Positions 57,413-64,000 of a DNA stretch of 64,000 nt are shown one piece after another. The notes beneath the pieces are model-generated. The model was given only the letters and a program-made list of their open reading frames with translations, made no database searches and was not told where the DNA came from. Where the stretch lies: contig CAMZCM010000001.1 of NCBI GenBank assembly GCA_947305005.1, positions 124,001 to 188,000 on the forward strand, read 5' to 3'. Numbering within the stretch: the stretch's first letter is position 1; every line of letters begins with the position of its first letter. The position numbers and the translations under genes are program-made. Source of the DNA: an uncultured Prevotellaceae bacterium (lineage in GTDB: Bacteria > Bacteroidota > Bacteroidia > Bacteroidales > Bacteroidaceae).

Positions 57413-59332
57413 ATGAAACGAATAGCTTTTCTACTTTTTCTTCTGCCGCTCGCTGTGAGTGCACAACAGATCAGTTCGCCCGATGGCAGCTACGTGCTGA
57501 CCATTGGTGATGCGATGACCTATTCTGTTGACTATAAAGGCAAGACCATCATCCGGCAGAGCCAGATGGGCGTGGATATCGACAACCGCCTGTTTGAGTC
57601 GGCGCTGGGTGTACCTCGCGGTGAACACGAGAATTGGTGTGGCGACCTGGCACTGAAAAGCGAGGAACGCACGACGGTAGATACCACTTGGACACCACTC
57701 TATGGCGAGAACGCCCGCATTCGCGACCACTACAATGAGATGGTGCTGCATTATGAAAAGGGGTCAAACGGACAAGGCGTTGTTAGCGAAGGCTACGACA
57801 AACGGAAGTACTATGCGATGGACATCGTGGTTCGTGCTTATGATGAGGGCATCGCTTTCCGCTATCATTTCCCCGAGACGGCCAACAGTCTCTTCCTCCA
57901 TATCACGGGCGAGCAGACGTCGTTTGCGATGCCAGAAGGTACGATGGCGTGGTATGAGGAATGGGCACAAGGTCCGTATAAAAGTGAAGTGTTAAGAGTG
58001 AAGAGTGAAGAATTAGGAGTTGAGAGTGAGTGGTATGAAAGTGAGCGGCCGTTGTTGTTGCAACTGTCCGATGGTACCTACGTTGCATTGTTGGAGGCTG
58101 CGATGAAAGACTATACGCGTGGGAAGTTCAAGCTGAAGGGGGATAATGAGTTGCAAATAGCGATGTACGATTGCGCCGACATCATCTCGCCCTACGACAC
58201 CCCATGGCGCGTCATCATGGCCGGTGAACGAGCAGTGGATCTCATCAATCACAAAGATCTTATTTTGAATCTAAACGCGCCAGCCGATTCTTCACTCTTC
58301 ACTCTTAACTCTTCGTTTGTCAAGCCAGGTAAGGCTTTCCGCGCCTGCCGTCTCGATAAGGCCTCTATCTTCAAGAGCATCGACTTTTGTGCTGAATTTG
58401 GCATTCCATACGTGGAGCTGGATGCAGGCTGGTACGGCCCTGAAGGCAAGGTTGCCAGCGATGCCCGCAAAGTCATTGAGACACGCGACTTCACGATGCC
58501 CGAGGTGTGCGAATATGCAAAGTCGAAAGGCGTTGGCGTGTGGGTCTATGTCAACCAGCGTGCCCTCTATCAACAACTCGACGAGTTGCTTCCTCTCTAT
58601 CAGCGGTGGGGCATCAAGGGCATCAAGTTCGGTTTCGTACAGATTGGAAACCAGCAGTGGAGCACCTGGCTGCACAACGCCGTCGCGAAGTGTGCCGAGT
58701 ATCAGATTATGGTTGACATCCACGATGAATACCGTCCCACAGGTCTCAGTCGCACCTATCCCAACCTGCTCACCCAGGAGGGCATCGGCGGCAACGAGGA
58801 GATGCCAGATGCCACGCACGATGTCATCCTGCCCTTCACCCGCTACCTCTGCGGCCCTGGCGACTACACGCTCTGTTATTTCAATAGTCGTGTGAAGAAC
58901 ACCAAAGGGCATCAGCTGGCGATGGCCGCCGTCTATTATTCGCCCCTGCAGTTCCTGTTCTGGTACGACAATCCCTTCCCGAAAGGATGGGACAGCGAAG
59001 AACTGCAGTTCTGGAAAGATTGCCCCACTGTCTTCGACGAGAGCCTCGCACTCGATGGCATCCCCGGTGAGTATATCATTCAGGCCCGTCGCAGTGGAGA
59101 TGATTGGTTCGTAGGCGCTATGACCAACACCAGTTCCCGCGCCGTCACCATCCCCACCGACTTCTTGGAAAAAGGAAAATATGAGGTCACCATCTACAAT
59201 GATGACCCCACGCTGGAAACACAGACGAAGGTTAAAAGTGAAAAGATTAACATTAAAAGCGGCAAGCCCATCACCCTGCACTTGCAACCCAACGGCGGCG
59301 GCGCCCTCCACTTCAAACCCATCAAGAAGTGA
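57413..59332 (+). CDS. Glycoside hydrolase family 97 (SusB-like) with repeat-encoded loops
   Basis: The 639-residue protein has a signal peptide (MKRIAFLLFLLPLAVSAQ), an N-terminal beta-sandwich, a TIM-barrel (VELDAGWYGPEG, GIKFGFVQIGNQQW, VDIHDEYRPTGLSRTYPNLLTQEG) and a C-terminal sandwich. Asp435 in VDIHDEYRPTG sits where the retaining GH97 alpha-galactosidase group has its nucleophile, whereas inverting SusB-type enzymes lack this Asp, so a retaining alpha-galactosidase-like activity is more likely. Three heptamer tracts lie inside it, at 57984 (SEVLRVKSEELGVESEW), 58286 (SSLFTLNSS) and 59231 (KVKSEKINIKS). It is the last gene of the operon, and HipA ends 5 bases beyond on the other strand. 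Confidence 0.9.
   Translation: MKRIAFLLFLLPLAVSAQQISSPDGSYVLTIGDAMTYSVDYKGKTIIRQSQMGVDIDNRLFESALGVPRGEHENWCGDLALKSEERTTVDTTWTPLYGENARIRDHYNEMVLHYEKGSNGQGVVSEGYDKRKYYAMDIVVRAYDEGIAFRYHFPETANSLFLHITGEQTSFAMPEGTMAWYEEWAQGPYKSEVLRVKSEELGVESEWYESERPLLLQLSDGTYVALLEAAMKDYTRGKFKLKGDNELQIAMYDCADIISPYDTPWRVIMAGERAVDLINHKDLILNLNAPADSSLFTLNSSFVKPGKAFRACRLDKASIFKSIDFCAEFGIPYVELDAGWYGPEGKVASDARKVIETRDFTMPEVCEYAKSKGVGVWVYVNQRALYQQLDELLPLYQRWGIKGIKFGFVQIGNQQWSTWLHNAVAKCAEYQIMVDIHDEYRPTGLSRTYPNLLTQEGIGGNEEMPDATHDVILPFTRYLCGPGDYTLCYFNSRVKNTKGHQLAMAAVYYSPLQFLFWYDNPFPKGWDSEELQFWKDCPTVFDESLALDGIPGEYIIQARRSGDDWFVGAMTNTSSRAVTIPTDFLEKGKYEVTIYNDDPTLETQTKVKSEKINIKSGKPITLHLQPNGGGALHFKPIKK
57984..58032. repeat. Heptamer tract, 7 units (longest), in the GH97 gene
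   Basis: The units are gtgaagt, gttaaga, gtgaaga, gtgaaga, attagga, gttgaga and gtgagtg. They encode SEVLRVKSEELGVESEW in the N-terminal domain, ahead of the conserved WYESERPLLL. Confidence 0.9.
58286..58313. repeat. Heptamer tract, 4 units, in the GH97 gene
   Basis: The units are gattctt, cactctt, cactctt and aactctt. They encode DSSLFTLNSS between the N-terminal domain and the barrel. Confidence 0.85.
59231..59258. repeat. Heptamer tract, 4 units, near the GH97 C-terminus
   Basis: The units are gttaaaa, gtgaaaa, gattaac and attaaaa. They encode VKSEKINIKS. Confidence 0.75.
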
Positions 59333-59337
59333 TCAAA

Positions 59338-60858
59338 TCAACCGTTTAGTTCCTTATATCTTGGAAGGAACAACTCTTCCACGAAATGGCGCAGGGCTTC
59401 CTGCGTCATTTTCGTACCTCCCTGTTCGATAGCCTGTTTGCCTTTCGGTGACTTCGCACTGAAGGTAGCCTTATAATCCTGCCCGTTGAGCTTGGCTGTC
59501 AGTCGCATAGCGCCATTGCCCATCTCCTCCCACTGCGCATTCTCCACATGAACGTCGCCTAACATGAAGCTGAACACATGGGGTTTGTAGCCATGCAGCC
59601 CCGACAGCAAGTCGGGCGACATCTCTGCAAAGTGGCGCTCAATGACGTCTTGCCAGTATTCGCTGATTCCATATTTGTCGGAGTGCGAACGGAAAGTGGA
59701 TACCGTTTCAATGCATTGCCGGATAATTCTATCAGCCCTGTCGATGTTGGCCATTCGGGCAAAACTGAGCATATCTTCTCGTGTGATGGCCGTGCGTTTC
59801 CCGTTCATACTGAGATAATGGTACTCATCCAGTTTGTTATTCGGATTGAAGCACGAGAAAGTCAGGTCGAAGGCAGGAGTAATGTGCCATTCTCCACCTT
59901 GCTCCATCATGAACTCGAAGTTGCGGATATGGGCATCTACATTACATGTCAGAACGTTGAAGATGGCTCTGCGGTATATTTCTTCCCGCTCCTTATAAGG
60001 TAAACCCAGTTTGATGCAAACTTCCATCAGCTGCTCGTAAGAGGTGGCTTCCGGATTCATTGCTGCCAGCGATAAGGTATGTATCTTCTGTTGCCCTTTT
60101 CGATCGTATCGCTCTGTAAGAAAATGACTCTCGCCATCAATGTCAATCAACTCAGATGGCATCATCGTAATACCAGCCTCCTTAGCCATGTCTGCATAAA
60201 CCATTTCCACCTTCGTCAGTGGATAATATTTGCTTTCGGCAAATTTCAACAGATAATAGGTGAATCCGTCAGGTTGCATCACCTGTCCACTGCGAATTTC
60301 TCCAGTCTCTTTATTGATTGCAATAACGGCCTTGGAATGATTGCCGCCAGCCGATGTTCCTACTTCGTAGAGAGCATTGAGTGACAAATCATCCTCAGCA
60401 ACGGAAACCTCTTCCCGCCCTTGTAATATCTCCAGCGCCTTTTTGTATAGTTCTGATAGTTGGAAACTGCGTTCTAATCCTATCTCTTCTGCAGGTTCAA
60501 ATTCCAGTGCCCCCATGCCTCTCTTTCCGATAAACAGCAGCTTATCGACTGAAGTAATCTCCGATGTCCGGATACCATTCTCTGCCGCCCATGCATCGAA
60601 TACGGCATTACCCCATCTGCCAGGCAACGAGTCGGCAATGAAAGCCGGTAATCCACAGAAAATGTCATCGTTGGCCAGTCCGTAGATTGGCAAACGGTTA
60701 CGCGGATTCTTGATGGATGCTGACAGTGGGGCAATATCAATTCCTGCATTCAGGAAATCAGGGTGATAGGTGAATACTGATCGTTTCCGTCTGTCATCCC
60801 AATAGAGGCTACCCACCTCTTGTCCCCAAAGGATGACTCTTACTATATTATTTTGCAT
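59338..60858 (-). CDS. hipA: HipA-type serine/threonine kinase (toxin-like)
   Basis: The 506-residue protein has the HipA N-terminal domain (VRVILWGQEVGSLYWDDRRKRSVFTY) and the Gly-rich loop YEVGTSAGGNHSKAVIAI (164-181). The catalytic NVDAHIRNFEFM carries Asp308 and Asn313, and PAFDLTFS carries the metal-binding Asp331. HipA phosphorylates glutamyl-tRNA synthetase in E. coli; related Bacteroidetes proteins may have other targets. The catalytic set looks intact. It is longer than E. coli HipA (440), with an extra C-terminal piece of about 60 residues (VENAQWEEMGNGAMRLTAKLNG). Its start overlaps the antitoxin gene by 11 bases. Confidence 0.9.
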   Translation of the reverse strand: MQNNIVRVILWGQEVGSLYWDDRRKRSVFTYHPDFLNAGIDIAPLSASIKNPRNRLPIYGLANDDIFCGLPAFIADSLPGRWGNAVFDAWAAENGIRTSEITSVDKLLFIGKRGMGALEFEPAEEIGLERSFQLSELYKKALEILQGREEVSVAEDDLSLNALYEVGTSAGGNHSKAVIAINKETGEIRSGQVMQPDGFTYYLLKFAESKYYPLTKVEMVYADMAKEAGITMMPSELIDIDGESHFLTERYDRKGQQKIHTLSLAAMNPEATSYEQLMEVCIKLGLPYKEREEIYRRAIFNVLTCNVDAHIRNFEFMMEQGGEWHITPAFDLTFSCFNPNNKLDEYHYLSMNGKRTAITREDMLSFARMANIDRADRIIRQCIETVSTFRSHSDKYGISEYWQDVIERHFAEMSPDLLSGLHGYKPHVFSFMLGDVHVENAQWEEMGNGAMRLTAKLNGQDYKATFSAKSPKGKQAIEQGGTKMTQEALRHFVEELFLPRYKELNG

Positions 60859-61168
60859 GTCTTACTCGTTTACGTTTTCCTTGTTGTATCTTCTCTAATT
60901 CATAAGGTGACACGGGAATCTCTGGCAATACATCATCGAGGCCTTGCATGAAGTCTATGGCACGCAGCAGCTCTATGAAGGTGCCTAACGTGATATTGTT
61001 AAGATGCCCGTTCTCAAACTTACGAATGGTGATGACACTTACGCCAGACTTATCTGACACTTCCTGTTGGGTCAGGTTGCAGCCAATACGATAGTCCTTA
61101 AAGCGCTTGCCCAGCATAGCCACAATTTCTATCGTGTACATTTGTAATATGTCTTTATATTGTTTCAT
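60848..61168 (-). CDS. hipB: HipB-type helix-turn-helix antitoxin
   Basis: The 106-residue protein has an XRE/Cro-type helix-turn-helix: LGKRFKDYRIGCNLTQQEVSDKSGVSVITIRKFENGHLNNITLGTFIELLRAID. It pairs with HipA and is expected to repress its own promoter. The ATG at 61168 lies at the predicted transcription start, so either the mRNA is leaderless or the true start is Met10 (61141) or Met18 (61117, MLGKRFKDYR), which matches where most family members begin. Confidence 0.88.
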   Translation of the reverse strand: MKQYKDILQMYTIEIVAMLGKRFKDYRIGCNLTQQEVSDKSGVSVITIRKFENGHLNNITLGTFIELLRAIDFMQGLDDVLPEIPVSPYELEKIQQGKRKRVRHAK

Positions 61169-61172
61169 GCCG

Positions 61173-61180
61173 CAAAGGTA
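61173..61180 (-). promoter_or_regulatory. -7 element TACCTTTG for hipB-hipA
   Basis: Minus-strand TACCTTTG. The predicted start near 61168 coincides with the first in-frame ATG of hipB. Confidence 0.55.
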
Positions 61181-61290
61181 AGTATTGTTTCTTTTACATG
61201 CAAATATTTCATTTAAAAGTTACTATTCTTACTGTTATTAATCCTTTTCTTTTCGTGAAGTAATCATCGATGATCTAACGAAAATAAGGA

Positions 61291-61309
61291 CAGACGCGGT
61301 TAACGTCTG
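61291..61309. repeat. Small hairpin between hipB and the sensor-regulator
   Basis: CAGACG and CGTCTG pair around a 7-base loop. It sits between the divergent promoters and could be a regulator site or nothing. Confidence 0.35.
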
Positions 61310-61390
61310 CCCTACGTGTTATTCATAAAAACGAAGCCGTTAATATTCCTTAAATTAGTCACTTGAAAATCATCATTGCTGTTTTTTTGC

Positions 61391-61398
61391 TACTTTTG
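61391..61398 (+). promoter_or_regulatory. -7 element TACTTTTG for the sensor-regulator gene
   Basis: Perfect TAnnTTTG match. The predicted start near 61403 gives a leader of about 26 bases to the GTG at 61429. Confidence 0.6.
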
Positions 61399-61428
61399 TA
61401 GCACAAAAAGAGTCTAACTGGCTAAATA

Positions 61429-64000
61429 GTGTATCGGAAGATTATATACAGGATTGTCTGCCTCGTGGTTCTTGTGTGGTGTAGTATCGCCGCACGAGCT
61501 GCTTTCATGGGAGAGGAGCGCATGGTGAATCTCACGCTTAATGACGGCCTGGCTGGCGAAACGGTATATAGTATGATGACCGATCATAATGGCTACGTAT
61601 GGATAGCCACGAATAGCGGCGTTAACGTTTTCAACGGATACAAATTAACAACGTTTCTTATTTTGAGTGAGCAGGGACATCGGCTCACCGTCTATGACCT
61701 CTGTGAGCGGAATGAGCATCAAATCTGGGCCGCTACTGAGGATGGCCTGTACTGCCTTGAGCAGATAGGGAACGGTCAGTTTAAACACGTCTTGCCAGAA
61801 GTAAAACATCCCACCAGCCTGCTGGCCGTTGGAGATACCCTCTATATCGGTAGCCAACAAGGTTTGCAATTCTTTGATGGCCAAGAGTTGAGGCATATTG
61901 ATGTGGATGTGAGCCGTGGGGGAATCGATAATATCGTGCGGCAATACATCAAAGACGATGACGGACAAATCTGGTTCTTGGGGCGCTATGATTTAAACAG
62001 CTACGACCCACGGACAGGTCAGGTGACTCGCCATCAGCCCAGCCTGAGCGACCGACGCCTGATCCTGTCTCAAGTTGCATACGCAGGCGACAGGCGCTTT
62101 GTCGTGGGCAGCAAGGCGAACGGCTTATATCTGTGTGACCTGCGGACTGGAATAACCGAGCGTATAGAGGGCGTCGGCAATGTAGTGACAACAGTGCAAC
62201 GCTGCGCCGATGGGAACATCTGTGTAGCTACTGACGGCTCTGGTGCTTTCATGTTGGATAGCGAGACACTGGACATCAAGGAGCATTTCCATTCCGAGGC
62301 AGAAGACCAGCATAGCCTTCCCTCCAATGCCACTTACTGCTACTATCGTGACAACAACGGTGTCAACTGGTTTGGTTTCGTACGTTACGGACTGGCCTAC
62401 ACCTATTATTGTGGCGACCTATTCAAGCCTTTCCGCGTCGGTGATTTTACCACGGAAGGCATTAATATACGTACCTTCTGCCGTCATGGCGACGACGTGC
62501 TTCTCGGAACCTTTAATGGGTTTTATTATGTAAATTCCCAAACGGGACAACATCGCTACTACAGCCCTGCAGATTTGGGCGGTGGACATATTGTCGATGC
62601 CGTGACTTGGTATGACGGTCTTTTCTATATCGGCACCTTCGATGGCGGTCTGCGCACGTTCGATCCCATGACGCTGACACTGAAGAAGCAGAACATCGAT
62701 CCTCTCCTTGACGATATCTCCATCGGAGACCTGAAGGTCGGTCCCGACGGTCGGCTGTGGGTTGGCTGCACCCATGGTCTGGTCATTGTGGATGAAGGGA
62801 AAATCCAGCAGCATTTTACAGAGCAGAATTCACGTATTGTAGGCGGCTTGATTATCAGCATTACTTTCGATGCCTCGGGCAATGCCTGGCTGACAGGAGC
62901 TGACGGTTGTTCGCTATATAGTACGCGCAGTCATGAGATCGTGGAGACCACTTTCCCAAAAGGATTCTTCAACAAAATGCCCTGGATGCGCGGTGCACAA
63001 GGTCACGACGGTATAGTGCTGATGCGCACAGGACCGCAGACATTCTATACCAACGAGCAGATGACCGATTTTGGCGAACTGCTGTTGCCTGTGAGTTTTT
63101 CCGACAAATGGTGTCGTGGTATGGTTGATGATATGCAGGGACATTACTTGTTTGCTTCCGAGCGAGGAGTGTTCCGTTTTGACTATGCCCTTCAGGAGAC
63201 GCAGCACTTCGGCTATGGCGAGGGACTTCGTGGCAGCTACGTCAATGATATAAGCATGGGGGGCAACGAGCTTCTATGGGTGTCCACTTCACAGGGGCTG
63301 TTCTACTGCGATGTGGCCGCCTTGGATGCTTGGAAGAAGAATACCCGCTATCGGGTGCAGCTGTTTAACATCCGACGGGGTAGTGATCTGCTGGCATCCG
63401 ATGAGGAATATCTGGTGAACGAGGAACATCGTATCAATTTGACATGGAACTTCACATCGCAGGTGTTGCAGCTAAGGTTCTTGCTGTTAGACTTTGCCAA
63501 ACCTACGGGGCGTATGTATGAGTACCGATTGGATGACGGTGATTGGCTGCTGAAGGATGCTGCAGACGAGATAGATATCCGCCACATGCTGTTAGGGCGG
63601 CATAGCCTGGAGGTACGGCTGGCAGGTGCCGAGGGTACGGCTTCGATTTATACCATCACGGTCATTCCGTCGTTCTGGGCCATCTTTGAACTGGTACTAT
63701 TCATCGTTGCCGTGTCACTTCTATGGTTATGGTGGCGCTACCGCAAGAACACCAAGGTGCTGCTCAGCGAGCGCGATGAGATTGAAAATGCCCTGATAGA
63801 AATAGAACAGCAGGAGGCGTTGTTGGAAGAACGTCAGGAAGCAGCAGAGGAAGCGACAAATGGTAATAAGTACCAACAGATAAAGGTGAGTGAGGAGGAA
63901 TGTGTTGATATTGTTCGTCGTATGCGTCACTATCTCGAAACGGAACACGCTTATACCAATTCCGAACTGCAACGCACAGACCTTGCGCATGTGCTTCATG
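61429..64000 (+). CDS. Membrane-anchored two-component-propeller sensor with a likely AraC-type output, 3' part outside window
   Basis: An open frame of 857 codons starts at GTG 61429 and leaves the window. It has a signal peptide (core IVCLVVLVWCSIAARA) and about twelve two-component-regulator propeller repeats (MMTDHNGYVWIATNSGVNVFN, IGTFDGGLRTFDP, VGPDGRLWVGCTHGL). A Y_Y_Y domain follows (YEYRLDDGDWLLKDA), then one membrane helix (FWAIFELVLFIVAVSLLWLWW) and a short coiled coil. The end, RMRHYLETEHAYTNSELQRTDLAHVLH, looks like the start of an AraC-type domain. No histidine-kinase H-box or receiver domain separates helix and output, unlike classical hybrid two-component regulators. GTG is chosen because a stop lies two codons upstream and an ATG only appears after the signal peptide. 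It probably controls the adjacent enzyme operon. Confidence 0.85.
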   Translation, partial: MYRKIIYRIVCLVVLVWCSIAARAAFMGEERMVNLTLNDGLAGETVYSMMTDHNGYVWIATNSGVNVFNGYKLTTFLILSEQGHRLTVYDLCERNEHQIWAATEDGLYCLEQIGNGQFKHVLPEVKHPTSLLAVGDTLYIGSQQGLQFFDGQELRHIDVDVSRGGIDNIVRQYIKDDDGQIWFLGRYDLNSYDPRTGQVTRHQPSLSDRRLILSQVAYAGDRRFVVGSKANGLYLCDLRTGITERIEGVGNVVTTVQRCADGNICVATDGSGAFMLDSETLDIKEHFHSEAEDQHSLPSNATYCYYRDNNGVNWFGFVRYGLAYTYYCGDLFKPFRVGDFTTEGINIRTFCRHGDDVLLGTFNGFYYVNSQTGQHRYYSPADLGGGHIVDAVTWYDGLFYIGTFDGGLRTFDPMTLTLKKQNIDPLLDDISIGDLKVGPDGRLWVGCTHGLVIVDEGKIQQHFTEQNSRIVGGLIISITFDASGNAWLTGADGCSLYSTRSHEIVETTFPKGFFNKMPWMRGAQGHDGIVLMRTGPQTFYTNEQMTDFGELLLPVSFSDKWCRGMVDDMQGHYLFASERGVFRFDYALQETQHFGYGEGLRGSYVNDISMGGNELLWVSTSQGLFYCDVAALDAWKKNTRYRVQLFNIRRGSDLLASDEEYLVNEEHRINLTWNFTSQVLQLRFLLLDFAKPTGRMYEYRLDDGDWLLKDAADEIDIRHMLLGRHSLEVRLAGAEGTASIYTITVIPSFWAIFELVLFIVAVSLLWLWWRYRKNTKVLLSERDEIENALIEIEQQEALLEERQEAAEEATNGNKYQQIKVSEEECVDIVRRMRHYLETEHAYTNSELQRTDLAHVLH

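Noticed and set aside
58292..59311. A 339-codon open frame on the minus strand
   Set aside because: It is antisense to the GH97 barrel and C-terminal region, which carry the conserved motifs.

Overview
The window looks like a chromosomal segment of a Prevotella-type gut or rumen Bacteroidales. The evidence is the Bacteroidetes -7 promoter element (TAnnTTTG) ahead of many genes, a SusC/SusD pair, two ExbD genes beside ExbB, parts of the type IX secretion system (PorQ, PorT and a PorE-like lipoprotein), BspA-type leucine-rich repeat proteins, and a cluster of secreted carbohydrate-active enzymes. No rRNA, tRNA, CRISPR array, transposase or phage gene was seen.

Layout. 1-11.4 kb is mostly housekeeping: rsmD (cut by the left edge), a DUF3822 gene, a RecD-like helicase, an ExbB/ExbD/TonB energy-transduction set interleaved with tatD and a polyprenyl synthase, then porQ-cmk-ispH. 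11.4-15.3 kb holds a repeat-rich intergenic stretch, a BspA-like surface protein and its long structured leader. 15.3-22 kb runs on the minus strand: a Kelch/LRR protein, meaB, a DUF1573 protein, a GH43 enzyme and aroB. 22-29.8 kb holds the PorE-like protein, topB, a CvfB-like S1 protein, a LolD-type ABC ATPase and a cation/proton antiporter. 29.8-39.7 kb, on the plus strand, holds asd, a zinc metalloprotease, SusC, SusD and a secreted protein; this looks like a peptide-uptake locus. 40-46.8 kb holds an orphan EpsG-like membrane protein, a tyrosine-rich surface protein, rplS, a 5'-nucleotidase-like lipoprotein with reversed domain order, and porT. 46.9-59.3 kb is a polysaccharide-degradation cluster: GH88, an alginate-lyase-like/beta-helix fusion, a second alginate-lyase-like protein, an esterase-like protein, GH127, GH43 and GH97. 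It is followed by a HipBA-type pair and a membrane-anchored sensor-regulator that runs off the right edge.

How the genes fit together. The enzyme cluster suits an acetylated, arabinose-rich, uronic-acid plant polysaccharide: lyases would make unsaturated ends that GH88 removes, while GH127, GH43 and GH97 trim side chains. It has no SusC/SusD pair of its own in this window. The regulator downstream is the likely sugar sensor. Five secreted proteins end in a similar short C-terminal motif, and T9SS components are encoded in the same window.

Most unusual signal. Tracts of exact 7-bp units (CACTTTT/CATTTTT-like, or the reverse GTGAAAA-like) occur at least 15 times in the enzyme cluster, inside coding sequence and without breaking the frame. 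On one strand they spell KVKSEKVKNE-type charged linkers. On the other they spell FHLSF/FTIHFSLF-type hydrophobic stretches and form the core of four signal peptides. A C-rich palindromic element, a ~100-bp GGTATAGAC element present twice in opposite orientation, and several long perfect palindromes add to a dense population of small repeats.
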